NCBI GenBank assembly: GCA_020543525.1 | Contig: JAHYIO010000031.1 | Location: 2,914,001-2,978,000, forward strand | Source: Coriolopsis trogii | Taxonomy: Eukaryota > Basidiomycota > Agaricomycetes > Polyporales > Polyporaceae | DNA: 64,000 nt | Reading direction: 5' to 3' | Shown: positions 22,578 through 34,379 of the stretch, one piece after another | Layout of the letters: every line of letters begins with the position of its first letter | How positions within the stretch are numbered: the first letter of the stretch is position 1 | Notes under the pieces: generated by a model | Seen by the model: only the letters and a program-made list of their open reading frames with translations | What the model was told of the DNA's origin: nothing | Database searches by the model: none | Made by a program: the position numbers and the translations under genes

Positions 22578-23271
22578 CTATGACGAGGGTGGTGGTGGCG
22601 TCGACGAAGACGATTCCGAGGCTGGAGGTGTCGTCTCTGCTGTCCCCTCCGCGAGCTCGGCCTTAAGCTCCGCATCCAACCGCTCCTTCGCGCGCACAAC
22701 TTTTGACTGGAGGTAGTGCGAGTGTACCGGCTGCACCTGCTTCCCATGCGAAGGCTTCGCGGGCGGTGGCGGGGAGTTCGCTTTGAACAGGTGTTCGTAT
22801 TGCTGCGTGCGCAAAGCGTTGTCGGATCCAGTCGTCAAGACGGACGTATGCCATGTGAGCCTCAAGACACGCACCTGCAGAATCCTCTCAACCGAGTCCT
22901 CCTTCTTGACGTTCAGGATCAACCGCGCCTCGTCCGCCGTCATCCGGTGCTCCCTCGTCAACCTGTCCGTCAGCGAGCCAGTCGTCGCGTTCCCGACACC
23001 GGCGACGTCACCGCCGGCAGCGCCTGGTGGCCGGTACTTTGCATCTGCGAGGGGACCCACCATCCAACGTCAGCTTCTCCGTTTTCAGCTCAAGTGCAGA
23101 GAGAGGGGTGACGCACTCTGTATGGCCTGTTTCCCCGCAGCGTAGAACGCCTTCCCAAAGATTTTCGCGCCAGCGATCGCGATCTGTACAATGACCTTTG
23201 GCGAAGACTGCACAGTATATGGGAGGAAGCATCAGTATCGTAGCAGCCCATGCAGAGAGCATACGCACCAT
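22578..23271 (-). CDS. PAM16: PAM16/TIM16, mitochondrial import motor subunit
   Basis: Exons 23269-23271 (the ATG only), 23117-23207, 22875-23044 and 22578-22802 join in phase to 162 codons. The N-terminus SSPKVIVQIAIAGAKIFGKAF is the membrane-associated segment typical of PAM16. The J-like domain reads LTREHRMTADEARLILNV, then KKEDSVERILQQYEHLF, without the HPD triad, as expected. The Ser/Pro-rich tail is disordered. PAM16 pairs with PAM18 at the TIM23 channel and restrains its stimulation of mtHsp70. Odd point: the first exon carries a single codon, so translation start and splicing are tightly linked. Divergent from RPA43 with 274 bp between starts. Confidence 0.93.
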
Positions 23272-23545
23272 GCCCACGACACCCAAGCCCGCGAACGATG
23301 GTGACAGAAGCAAAGCACTGTGAGACACACCGCCGTCGTCCTCCGGCACGGGATGAGTGTCCGCAAGCGCTTACGCGCTGCTACACACGAAACGGGCGCT
23401 TCTCAAATTTCTGGCTCTTCTTCGCTTTCCTCTTGTGTGACCTCAGCTTGCTCCCACCGGCTCGCTCGTGTTCACTTTTCTTGTACCTGAAACAGCAAGC
23501 TTCTACAGCGTATATCTCCTGTGTTCAGCCCTGCAGCTCCCTAAG
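23272..23545. promoter_or_regulatory. Bidirectional promoter PAM16 / RPA43
   Basis: 274 bp separate the two divergent start codons. The RPA43-proximal half is pyrimidine-rich (for example cttcttcgctttcctcttgtg). No named element identified. Confidence 0.5.
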
Positions 23546-24849
23546 ATGCCCCAGCCGGTCGAGACTTCGAAGGTGAAGAAGCGGAAGCACGCGGTAGCGG
23601 CAGAGGAGGGCGGTGCTGCGGCGGAGCCGTCGACGAAACGGAGCAAGAAGGAGAAGGAAATGAGCAAGGAGCACGGCGTGGCGAAGAAGCTGAAGGTGGA
23701 CAAGGGCAAGGGGCGCGCGACGGACGACGCGTTCCGTGTTGTACGCGCTACCCTTACCGTGTCCGTATCGCCTGTATTCGCAGCGGACCTGCGGGGTGGG
23801 GTGGAGGAAATGCTGGACTCGATGCTTATGAGGTGCGTTATCTTCTGATATGTCTTTGTTTGTTGCGACACGGCTGACTGTCTCTGTACCCCTTCACTCT
23901 CGGGTTGCGGGATTAGGTATATACCTGCGCTGCAGGGTGTTGTGCTTGCGCACGATAGACTTGAGTTCCTGGACAAGGTGGCGACTATCAAAGCCGACTG
24001 TCCGTTCGCGAATTGCCGTGTTGCCTTTGACGCGACAGTATGGAGTCCCCAAGTCGGTATGAAACTAGGTCAGTCCTCGGTTCGTCACGTACGTCATGTC
24101 CCTCCCTCCTCACAAACCGCAATACAGTGGGGAAGATCAACCTGTGCTCGCCTGACCATATATCTCTGCTCGTACATCGTACATTCAACGTGTCGATACC
24201 ACGACATCACATCACTACCGACCAGTACGAGTTTGAGTACGGCCCGGCAGAGAACGACCCGGAGTTTGGTGCCGAACGAGCGGAAGGTGCAGACGCGACT
24301 ACAGGAGAGGATAGCGGAGTTATTGATGGAGGTGGACGGTGGATCCACCACTTGACGGGTACGAAGCTAGGAGAGGCAGACGGCTCCTTGAAGTTCACAG
24401 TCGTGGGGTGCGTTCTCGAGCAGCGATTCAATCCATCATGCTGTTCCATACTCATTCGCATACCCTTTAGCCTTACGATCGCCAACCAGATGCTGTCGTT
24501 GATTGGGTCCATACAACCCGATCCCTTCTCGCCAGAACACGTCGCGAAAGCGCCGACAACGACCGCAACCGCAAGTGCTCGCCGCAGTGCTGCGGCGTCC
24601 CTGCCCAACTCTGCGCCTCTCAGCGAGCGGGAGGTCGACGCTATGATTGAAGAAGTTAGCGACAGCGACGACGATCTGGACCCGTTCGCGAAACTGGGGA
24701 AGAAGGCCGATGAGGCCGAGCGGCGGGCGAGAGAGGCGCAGGAGGAGGCCGAGCGGAAAGATAAGAAGCGGAAACGGAAGGAGAAGAAGGGGAAAGATGC
24801 AATGGAGGTAGATGGAGTCGCGGTCAAGAAGCCCAAGAAGAAGAGCTAG
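23546..24849 (+). CDS. RPA43: DNA-directed RNA polymerase I subunit RPA43
   Basis: Exons 23546-23832, 23917-24068, 24128-24407 and 24471-24849 join in phase to 365 codons. After a Lys-rich leader comes the Rpb7-like tip domain (VVRATLTVSVSPVFAADL, then LMRYIPALQGVVLAHDRLEF). The OB-type domain follows (VWSPQVGMKLVGKINLCSP, DHISLLVHRTFNVSIP), matching A43, which binds A14 and the initiation factor Rrn3 in the Pol I stalk. A variable acidic insert follows, then a coiled, highly basic C-terminus (KDKKRKRKEKKGK, KKPKKKS) likely acting in nucleolar localisation (inference). Confidence 0.92.
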
Positions 24850-25756
24850 GAGATAATGATACCTTGGCTGTTCGTAGTGCAGAGTACGAAGGCACAGGCT
24901 GGTAGCCAAAGCAAGCCGACAATTGTCCTAGACATGAAGCTGCTAGCCTATGACGCGCTGGAAGAGGGCATCACGCCGGCGGAGGTGGAGGGTCGTGCGC
25001 TTTGTCAGTTTGGATGAATGTTTCGGTATTGTTAAGGATTTACTTCTATTGGATGGGGCACATTGGGTGCATGGCCTGGACGCTGCATGGGCATGCCTGG
25101 ACTGCGAATGTGTTGCGCTTGTGGGTGACTTTCGTCGGTTTGCTCGCTTCCTCGGTACAGATGATGTTCGGTTCCTCGGCAGACACCCGTGCAGCGGCTG
25201 ACGCCCAAGAGCTGGTGCGTGCGTGCGGGGGCTAACCCCCCGGGTCAGCCGCACTCCTATATGAGTCGGGCGGCCACCGACCCAGCTCTCCAATGGACAC
25301 CTCCGCACGCCACGAGAACAAAGTCTCCCGTGGTTGCTGAGAAGCTACCCAGGACGGGTCGGTGAGTCGTCTAAGCATATACACGCATTCCCCTCCTTTC
25401 TCACTCCCCTCCACAGCTGCCAAGACTTGAGCAGGAGAACTCGACGGCCAAATGTTGTCGGGACGCTGTGACGGCGGCACGGCTTAAGGCATGGAGTGAG
25501 TACTTACTTCACAAACAGCCTGAATCTGACGCTGACAAGTCCTGCTTTAGCGGGGCTCGGGCGGGGCAACCGAGAGACACTGGGAGAGGCTTGCCCGCAG
25601 AGGTCCACAGTAGACCCGGGCGAGGACGCTGCCAGTCTCGGAGCAGCACGGTGCCTAGAATGGTCAAGAACCGTTGAAAGGTGTTGTTGTTGCTACTGCC
25701 AGAAGGCTCGAATACCTTTCGTGTGAGCTATCTCTAGATCACTACTATCCCTACCT
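24850..25756. other. Intergenic, no supported gene
   Basis: Three overlapping short frames at 24943-25308 on both strands show no recognisable protein. I see nothing else. Confidence 0.45.
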
Positions 25757-26065
25757 CTCCTCATTCGATCATGTCTTATAGCGATGCGAATTGAGCAGTT
25801 TGACAAAGTCGACACTGTCCTCAACGGGCTCCCAAGAGCCGAAGATGCGACTCAAAGTCGCGTATGCTTGTCTCTCGTTATGTTGTGGCCGATGTGCTCG
25901 AGACGTCGTTGACGACTCAGCTTCGGTCTTTCCACACGGGACGGCTAGGCCAAGTAAAAATCAACTACCCCAGGACATCTGGCCCGCCACTTCCGTCTCT
26001 CCTTTCGGAGATTGGGCAGTGTAGGCGCGCCATCCCGACGTGGTTCTGTCAACAAACCCCTCGTG
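25757..26065 (+). repeat. Diverged tandem repeat, unit 1
   Basis: About 310 bp. Shares ordered blocks with the next unit: ATAGCGATGCGA, GACAAAGTC, GCTCGAGACGTC, GACGACT, AATCAACTACCCCAGGACAT, CGCCACTT, GTAGGCGCG. No open frame is preserved in both units. Confidence 0.7.
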
Positions 26066-26097
26066 TGAGACATCAGTTTCTCCGTCTCATCGTCTGT

Positions 26098-26412
26098 TTT
26101 CTAACTCCATCATGTTTTCTAGCGACGCGAGCGGACAGTACGACAAAGTCATACAATCCTACATGAGCCCACGAGCGCTCCAAGATAACTAATAATCCAT
26201 CACACCGACTTGTCTCCCGAGATGATGCGGCATCCGAGCTCGAGACGTCTCTGACGACTTAGCGGCCAGAGTCTTCCATCCGGGTTGAAAAGGTCACCTG
26301 AAATCAATTACCCTAGGACATACGGCGCGCCACTTGTCCTCGTTGTGCAGAGATCAGTCGTATAGGCGCGTGTTCGCGCGACGTGCTTCTCTCAGCCCAC
26401 TTGTGTCTTGCG
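26098..26412 (+). repeat. Diverged tandem repeat, unit 2
   Basis: Direct repeat of 25757-26065, with CTAGCGACGCGA, GACAAAGTC, GCTCGAGACGTC, GACGACTTAG, AATCAATTACCCTAGGACAT, CGCCACTT and ATAGGCGCG in the same order. Changes are mostly substitutions. Confidence 0.7.
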
Positions 26413-27069
26413 CCACTCAGTAATATCCATTCGAGCTCCCGCTCTCCCAACGCGAAAACCCGTAGTCGTAGTATACTATACCTTTGCCACCATCGTATAC
26501 CAAGATGACGCTTGTCACTATACTGCATCAGAAAAGATACTGCTACAAGTACATATCATCGTGACATACGTAGTTTAGGTCGGATGTCTAGGCGATGACG
26601 TCGATTGCCTCGTTTCTGGATACCACAGGTGCTGAAAGCAAATAGCGACACCTTCGGCTCGACATAGGGCTGTCAGAAATGTTTGGGGAGGAGGAATTGA
26701 ATAATGAGCGGAAAATATAGGTCAGTAGAAGATCCATGATAGTAGTGTTGTGACCACAGATCTTCATGTCATTCAGCCACGACTGTAGGGTAGGGAGGGG
26801 ACGGTAACCTCTCACGGTCCGAGCGCTTGCGATTCCTGACAGAGACAAATTCTCTACACCTCTTTGACAGCCTCATTCCCCCAAGTCAACATTTTTCCGA
26901 GGATCCCGTGCAGTGAAGACAACTGTATGATGTGGTTTGGGCAATGGCGCACGAACGGGGAGGGAGAAACAACGCAAGGAATGTGCAACTTGCCATAAGC
27001 TCGGTCTGGTGGTAATTCCTTGTGGCTGCTGCACGCCTATCTATATTTTTGTGAATTAAATGAGGTATC
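26413..27069. other. Intergenic, upstream of tRNA-Lys
   Basis: AT-richer than the surrounding region; no coding frame supported. Confidence 0.45.
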
Positions 27070-27158
27070 GCCCGCCTAGCTCAATCGGATAGAGCGTCAG
27101 ACTCTTACGAGCACTTGCGGGTATCTGAAGGCTGCGAGTTCGACCCTCGCGGTGGGCT
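27070..27158 (+). tRNA. tRNA-Lys(CUU), intron-containing, third copy
   Basis: Same structure as the copies near 3 kb; the intron reads CGAGCACTTGCGGGT (one further base change). Flanks TATCG before and AGTATCTTTTG after are shared with the other copies. It lies about 380 bp from the end of the intact SDR gene, as the other two lie near its pseudogene. Confidence 0.92.
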
Positions 27159-27541
27159 AGTATCTTTTGTCCTGCTTAAGGCTGCAGCTCGTTTTTGATC
27201 TTTTATAGGTCGCAGAGGGGGTGTTACGGTTGCCTCCTTCATGCCCCAGTGCATACGCTGTTCACGTTGAACGTACATGCTCCCTACATCCTACATCGTT
27301 TTCGTGAATGCGCTCGGAATACCGCAGCGGCGGAGTCTATCCACTTCCTATTATGCATTATGCGATGTGGTTATCGACACAGTCTACGAGGCATACGGCC
27401 GGATCCACATTGCTATTGAGACGCAGTCAGAATCACTCATGGTCCTCTAGCGACATCGGCTCAAGGAAAGACTGGCCGTACATACTGTCACCCTGAAACA
27501 AGAAAGATAAGGCCGAACAAAGATATGACTGATTGAGTTCA

Positions 27542-28522
27542 TCATGCGGAACCAATGTCTTTCGCCAGAGCTCTCTCGATCTCTTCCTTGGTGTGCTCCC
27601 AGACGGCCTCTCGTTCCTTCTCGGTGCCGTACCAGTTAGTTCTGCCAATGTCATCGCCTGTCTTGTTGCGCCGACAGAGACCTTTGTCGCTTTGGAAGAG
27701 GGCGTAGAGCATGTATTCTGCACAGTCCTCTTGACGGGTTGCGAACGAGTTGGCGAACCATTTGAGGGGAGTGAGGACCCAATGAGCTTGTTGAACGAGA
27801 GGCGTGTTGACCAAACCTGGATGAGTATGTACGAACGCGATGTCCGGGTTCTCCAGAGCGTGGTGCTGTATGCAGAGTGAGCATGCGAACGATAAAGGGA
27901 GGCTGGAACGGATGGAACGCACTTCGAACATCAGGTCGGTGTATGTGGGAGACGTGAGTCCTGCCCTGGCTACCTGATAGCTCTTCTTGAGCCCGAGATT
28001 GTTGAGGTCGACCGCGCCGCCCTGGCCTGCGGCGAGGATGGACATGATCTTAGCGTCCTCCCCAGCGTCTTTCGCCTTGCGCACGAGCGGGAGGAGGTCA
28101 TAGACGAACTTCCAACGGGCGTAGTAGTGAAGCCCGAGGCGCTTGTCGATGCCCTCGACGGTCTCGTCGCGGCCGCCGAGGTTGAAGAGCCCGGGGGAGA
28201 GGACGAGGAAGTTGATCTTCGGGAGACGTTCGCGGAGGAGGGTTGTCGTCTTCTGGACGTTGCGCATGAGGAAGACATCGGAGGAGACGAACTCGTGCTT
28301 TGCCTCGGGCTGAGTGGGCTTGGGGAAGGAGGCGATGATTTCGTCCGCGGCGGACTTGTTGCGGCCAACGATGACGATGTGCGCGTTGCCTTTGGTGTAG
28401 CGGGCGAAGGCTTCGACGCAGGCGCGGCCAATGCCTGAAGTACCGCCGACGAAGACGGCGATGGGGAAGTAGGAGGGGGAGAATGCGGCGTTCGCAGCGC
28501 GGACAGCTGCTAGAGATGGCAT
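27542..28522 (-). CDS. Short-chain dehydrogenase/reductase (SDR)
   Basis: NAD(P)-dependent oxidoreductase of the SDR superfamily. The Rossmann motif is GGTSGIG near residue 25 with following VGRNKS. The catalytic YxxxK is YARWK in HYYARWKFVYDLL. The usual NNAG is replaced by LSPG, and the late segment has HTHPGLVNTPL. The frame is open over 326 codons, but 27866-27922 is a 57-nt in-frame intron (gtgcgt...acag). Spliced exons 27923-28522 and 27542-27865 give 307 residues with LMFEHHALENPDIAF at the junction, which fits the family better. A decayed inverted copy lies at 992-1995. The substrate cannot be predicted. Confidence 0.88.
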   Translation of the reverse strand: MPSLAAVRAANAAFSPSYFPIAVFVGGTSGIGRACVEAFARYTKGNAHIVIVGRNKSAADEIIASFPKPTQPEAKHEFVSSDVFLMRNVQKTTTLLRERLPKINFLVLSPGLFNLGGRDETVEGIDKRLGLHYYARWKFVYDLLPLVRKAKDAGEDAKIMSILAAGQGGAVDLNNLGLKKSYQVARAGLTSPTYTDLMFEVRSIRSSLPLSFACSLCIQHHALENPDIAFVHTHPGLVNTPLVQQAHWVLTPLKWFANSFATRQEDCAEYMLYALFQSDKGLCRRNKTGDDIGRTNWYGTEKEREAVWEHTKEEIERALAKDIGSA

Positions 28523-29202
28523 GGTTATGTACGGAGTAGCCGCAGAGGGGGGTGTGGTTGGGTAGAATGGATAGGGAGAGCAAGGAGAGGTGCTTTATGC
28601 ATGTCTTGGACGTCTGTCATCGTGAGACTACGTCAGGAAGCTCGGAGTCGTGCATGATGCACTGGCGCATCCCGTCGGCCTGAAGCTTACTGTAAGGGGC
28701 CCTAGTCCGGGCCGGGCCAACTTTGACTCCGAGTCCGGGACCGGGAAACATGCAATGCCATTGCGTTGAGTATGTTGCACCTACGTGCACCCACACCATG
28801 CAGACTATCATGCTCAAAGCGCTATCTCGATGTTCTTCATGTTCTTCTATGTGGGCTCTTGTAGGTGAGTGTCGGGTGTCGATGTCACGGTGCTGTCTCG
28901 AGCGTACTGGAATAGACATTACGAACGACTCATGTGAGCCCACCCGGCCTCTCCAATGTCTCTGCTTTCTGGTCACGGACAGCTCACAGGATCGCAGAGG
29001 AAGATGTCGAGTGGTACGCTGCTCAAGTGCCGAGCGGGACCCGAGAGAAGCCGAACAACGGTCGACGACGGCCTCTTCGGCCCCCGCAGGATATAAGTCC
29101 CATCGCCCAACCTCTCTCTTTCCTCCACTCCTTCGTCGCTCGCCAGCTCCATCACGCCCGCCACCTGCTTACTCTACGTTCGCCTAATCTCAGGACCCCG
29201 CC
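28523..29202. promoter_or_regulatory. Divergent intergenic region, SDR / coiled-coil gene
   Basis: 680 bp. The SDR-proximal part (28570-28690) is homologous to the region upstream of the SDR pseudogene (818-985), so it probably contains the SDR promoter. No other feature seen. Confidence 0.45.
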
Positions 29203-30437
29203 ATGTCGACCTCTACGACTTCCGCTGTCTACTATTACGACCCCAACGACAATCTCTGGCAGATGGTCCACGTCCTTTACTTCACCCTCCTCTGCCGCCT
29301 TCCTCCTATGGTCTCAAACACCGTCTATCTCGGTCTTCTCGTGCATCTTATCTTGCGAGAACCTAGCTTCTGGTTCCTTGCGTCTTCTGCCTTGGATCGT
29401 CTCAACGTCTATGTCTCGGGCACCACTGTCAAGCAGCTCAGGCTCGAGTTGACCGCCAAGACTGGAATCCTTCACCAAGTACCAAGAATCCAGAAGAACA
29501 AGCTTCGCCAAGCTCTTGCGATCGAGGTCCAGGCTCTACGTGCGGAAGTCACTACCAAGGACGAACAGATTCGCATTCTACAAGCTGAAGTGCAGCGGTT
29601 GATGGTAGCAGCGACCCGTAGGCCTTCGACCGTGGACAACAAACGCCCGGAATCTCTACACAAGCCTTCTCCCCATAGCCTTGAGCTCGACCCTCTGGTC
29701 CTCAACCTTCGGCGCTCCAATGGCATCCTCCGGCGCAAGAACAATGCACTCATAAGGTTGGAGAGTGAGTGGAAGCGCAAGTACGACGACCTCATGGCCG
29801 AGTACGACAGTCTTGTCGCCGAATATGACGACTTGCGGGCGGAGCAAGACGCTGAAGCGAACGAGAACGGTACCCTCGCCGCCAGAGTGAATACTCTTGG
29901 GGCTGAGAAGCAGACATGGGTGGTACGTAATGGTGATCGCTCTCACGTACTTGTTTAATGACAGGTATGCAGGTCGAGAAGAAACTCTTGATTGAGAAGT
30001 TGCGCGCTATGTCCAGTATGAAGGATACTATGGCTCGGAACGAGGCGTTCAAGGTATGCTCTTGATGGCCTTCGGTTGAGTGCGGCGGCCTGACCTGCTT
30101 GCTTCACAGAAGTACTTGCAAACCGTCAAGCAGAACGCTGACGACCCATGGGTGAAGAATACGATGCTTCGTCTGAGCTACAACAGTGTTCTCGCGCAGA
30201 ACCATAGTATGAAGGTGAGAGCCTGCCACCTTCAGTTGATGCGACGCGGGGCTCAGTTTGCATCAGGCCTCGTTGGATCATATGGAGGCGGAACTGAACT
30301 CTCGACCGCCACTCCCCACCGCTATAGCTGCACGCTTCTCGTCGACCACCGGGCCATACACAGTCTCAACAGAAGGCACTCTGACGCCAACCACTGGACA
30401 TAGCCGCGCGTGCACCGTTCGCGTTGCCCCATCGTGA
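29203..30437 (+). CDS. Coiled-coil protein, unknown function
   Basis: Exons 29203-29922, 29973-30053, 30110-30214 and 30267-30437 join in phase to 358 codons. The N-terminal 65 residues contain a hydrophobic stretch (MVHVLYFTLLCRLPPMVSN, VYLGLLVHLIL). A long coiled coil follows (AIEVQALRAEVTTKDEQIR, then DLMAEYDSLVAEYDDLRAEQ, EKKLLIEKLRAMSSMKD) and a Thr/Pro-rich tail. I recognise no family; a structural or tethering role is inference. Confidence 0.75.
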
Positions 30438-30914
30438 CTTGTCCATACTCTGACGACGACCGCACGGGATCTCTGGATACGACAATCTCTGAACCGCCAT
30501 CCATTCCAAACATCCAGCGCGCCTCGGTTCGGATTCCCCATCCTCGACCCAGCCACTGTGTATCATCGCACATCATGCATTGTCGCTGCCTCACCCGCTT
30601 GGCGAGTGACGTCGCCTTCGGGCGAGAGCTAGCGATACTATGCATCCAACAATATGAACTCACTGCAGATGTCGTCTCCGTGGTTCTGTGCTGTATTGCG
30701 CATCCAGTCGAGCTTGACACCATACTCGTTCCGTTCCTTAGATTTGTGGTCTCGCTGATGATTGCCGGCGTACTTCTGTATACACCTGTTCTCTATGACC
30801 GGCCTCACTACTAATATCATACTGAATCGAAATTCGTTGCAAACTGACTTACACTTGGCGGGAGTTAACAAAGAAAAGGGAGGTCACAAAGGAAGGATGC
30901 GTATATCGTATTGA

Positions 30915-33622
30915 TTACATCGTGTTTGCTTCCGCGGGCGTAGTGTCCAGATCCTTGACAAAGAAATGTCGCCGATATTGACTTGACCTCTCCTTCTCGC
31001 TAGGATCGGCGGCGAGGAAATCTGCGCACATCCAGATCGTTGGCTTCCTGCGTCGCACATTGAACCAGTCCCGATTCAATACATCCTCCTCCTTGTCTTC
31101 GGCGGTACGACTGAGTGATCCGACGAACGTCGGAAAGACCGGTCAGCAGTGGACGCGCATATACGGGGAACACTCACTGTGAGCAGATGTGCAGTGAACG
31201 TGTGTGGTCTGACCGAGTTACCGCGCACTCCGCATCGTGAGCAATGGGTGGAAACCTCCTGACCGGTGTTACATGCAGCGAGCTGTTTCTCAATAACGAC
31301 TGCTTCTAGCTCTACGACTTTAGCCGCGTGCCCGTCTGCGATGCGTTCCCATCGGCCTTGGAGTGGTCCATGACTTGAAGACCAGGAGTCGTGACGGCTA
31401 GCATCATGTCTCACCTGCGACATTCGACGGTGTCCGGTTGAATCCGGGAGATACGAAGACTGGGGTTAGTCGATGCCAAAGACTCTTGTTAGTGCCAAAA
31501 CACTCACTGCCGTCTGCCAGTTGAATATCTCCTGCTTCGCCAGGGTCGCGCACCGCCGGCAGCGCAATCTGACCCCGCACGCTTCCATCTCCTCGTACGT
31601 AGCCGTGTCAGGGTCCTTCCCGCACAACGCTATCACGTCCCGCGCATACGCCAGCTTGCGCGTGTCGACTCGGATTTTCGCGACGCGTGGGTGTGGTTGC
31701 GCACTACACGCCGCCTCGACGGCCTGCATGTACACTCTCTCGTTGTCCATGGCAGCGATGTTCATGGTCAAGGCCGGGCCTCTGACCTCAGTCCGACACC
31801 CGGGCCAAGCGACGTACGGCCATCGCTGGCTCTCGCAACAATCATAGCAAGAGTGACTGAACATGGCAATCGCGAGTTGGAGCGGGTTCTCTGCTTGGGC
31901 CGCCGCGGAGTCTTCGCCGACGCCCTCCTTGAAGAGCTTGATGAACTCTGCACGACGTTCGTCGTTCCACCACTCAACGACGACTGGGAGGACTACTTCG
32001 AGCCTCACCTTGATGGACTCGTTTGTGGGGCTGGGTTCGGGGGATGTGTCGTCGACGTCGATGATGGCGCGAATCTCGGGGATGTGTGCACAATCGGCAA
32101 GCCCGATGTACATGCCGTCCGTCATGCCGGCAGGCCTTTGGACTGGTGGTGTTCGTCGATGGCTGCCTGGAGAATCCGCAGGCGCGCTGAAAGGATTTTG
32201 GAGCGTTCCTGGTTGAGTCGCGTCCTCCGGATTTCCGCCACAAATGCAACGACGGGAGGTCTTGTTACGTTCCAACCTGATTCTCGGTCAGCAAAATAGG
32301 AGAGAGAGACAAGGGAGAGGAACAAGGCGCACTCTGGGTTGTAAGCCTTGTGGGGCGAGAGACAACCTTCAGCTCTGCGAGGCGCTTATGATCGTACTTG
32401 TCCATCATGTCCAGCTCGGGTCCCCATCCTTCTTCGCGTAGCTTTGCAAGTATTCTGGTTGAGGTGGGTATATACCCTAGTGAGTCTGTAGATTCATGAC
32501 GTAGCATACTAGTAGCATAGACGTACGCTTCGAATCGCTCTGCCTTTAGTTCATCCACGGTCGCTGCGGCAGCATTCTTCATGCGATCTTGCCGTATATC
32601 CAGCTGGTGTTCGAACTACAACAAGCCGAGTAAGCCCTCCTTACCGGCATCAGAACGGAGCAGAGGACGTACACGGATACATTGCTGCACGTAAGCTCTC
32701 CGGTCGGCTATGAATGCCAGTTTCTCCTGCGGTTCTGTGAGCAAATCCCAACGCTCCTTCACTTCAGCAAGCTCCCGTATGCTGTAGTAGGTGGTTGTTC
32801 TTCCTCTGGAACTTCTAATGGAATCAGCGAGTAACTATGATGCTGAGATAGCGAGCTGTCCTTACTTGCTAATCACGACTCTGTTGAGCATGAATTTTTC
32901 GTCCACGCCTATTTCTTGTCTTATCTTGTTGAACACATACCCACAGTCATTGGTGAAGAGTATACTAAAAAGCTATGAGGTCAGTTGGAAAAAGGTTAAT
33001 ACTCGGACACGGTCGACTCACTCTTGATCCCTACACGAGCCACAACATCTGGCGAGCAGTGTCCAGTATGGCACAACGTGCACTCCAGCTGTGCCACAGC
33101 CCTGTCCTCACAGATGAATACGCGTGTCTTGTCCAATAGATAGCGTCGCTCACGTCGCAGCGCTTGTCATAGAGAAGCTTCGCGTAAGCAGGTTCACTGA
33201 GTCCAGGTAGGATGTCAGGGATTCCGTTGACGCGCTGCCTCGTCTGCCTCCAGATCGTGGTAACATGTGGACCAGCAAGCAAGGCCCTGAATGCTTTCGA
33301 GGTCTGCCACAGACTGAGCAGATCCTGCAGATGGAGGAAACCAAATATCTGTGGCGCAATTTAGTCGTGACACGTTGACTTTCAATACCAAGCTGAGTTA
33401 ACGCGAACGTACAATTAAGAGGATATCGACAGGCATTTCGACTATGTTTGCCAGGCCGCCTCCTTTGCGACCTTTGACTCGGCGGTGGCGTGCGTCATCT
33501 TTCCCCACCATGGTGACTGCAGAGTTGGGATGGGACTGTGACTCGGTGTTTGCTAGGAGGGAGCCAGACGCGCCGCCACTATTAGAGTCGTGGACGAGCT
33601 TGATGCGTTTGTTTGGGGACAT
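30915..33622 (-). pseudogene. F-box protein paralogue 1, frameshifted
   Basis: Head-to-head paralogue of the gene at 34380. Exons 33413-33622, 33154-33348, 33022-33101, 32866-32964, 32673-32814, 32527-32615, 32333-32454, 31508-32276 and 31178-31414 are alignable, and three share exact lengths with the partner (195, 89 and 122 nt). The F-box reads MPVDILLIIFGFLHLQDLL. In the large exon the frame matching the partner (VVAFVAEIRRTRLNQERSK) ends in TGA at 32122-32124. Homology resumes in another frame with GLADCAHIPEIRAI. A Cys conserved in the partner (ICHDRSH) is Arg here (VRHDASR), and the last splice junction does not close in phase. Probably non-functional unless the shift is a sequencing error. 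Confidence 0.75.
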
Positions 33623-34379
33623 GTGGGGAGGAAATCTGGGAAGAGAGAATAGTGCCCGTGTCAAGGGGCTTCGTGTCTTATATCTGGGTTGGGAACGCCC
33701 ACACGTATGTTCTCAAATCAGCAATACGAGCTATAAATATTTCGTCTGGCGTGCTCGAAAACAACAAACTCGCCCCTAAGAGGGGCAACAATACCTGTGG
33801 GTGCAAGCTGATGATGATTATCGACTCAGCTTGCAGAGTTGCCGCTTCACGTGTGAGCGACACAAATGTCACCTGCGAACTGGTATGTACGTAGATGTTG
33901 TGGCGATACGAGGCGAGGATTCAGGATGTGAGGCACTGGCAGCGAGCAATGGCACCTGCATGAAGTCCTCACGTAGAGGGCTGGATCTCATAGTCATATG
34001 TGCACTCACATGAAGCTGCTCTTGACTCACTTTCGGAACTGTCGTATGACGGTACATGCGTACCCAACGATGCTCTTAGAAGTACTGCATGACAGGCGTG
34101 TTCAACAATGTTGAAGATCCGAGTTTTCTTCTGGCGGCTTTGCACATTGCAGGAGAAGCACAGCACGACAGCTCATCATGCACTGCTATGGCTGCAGGAT
34201 ACTGCATCGAGTCGGCGAGAGTAGAACTGTAGGATTATGGGGGATCCGCAGTCTGAGCTCAAGCGCTCACACTTAGTCGACAGACGCCTGTTTCACGCTC
34301 CACGTGATGTTCGCCAGACGCGCTATGTAGTCGCGTGCCAGCGTCTGCCAAGATCGCAGCTTCATCCTTAACCATCACT
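33623..34379. promoter_or_regulatory. Divergent intergenic region between F-box paralogues
   Basis: 757 bp between the two start codons. No strong sequence symmetry was noticed between the two halves. Confidence 0.4.

Noticed and set aside
24943..25308. Overlapping frames on both strands, one weakly hydrophobic
   Set aside because: No consistent exon structure or motif; cannot be supported as a gene.
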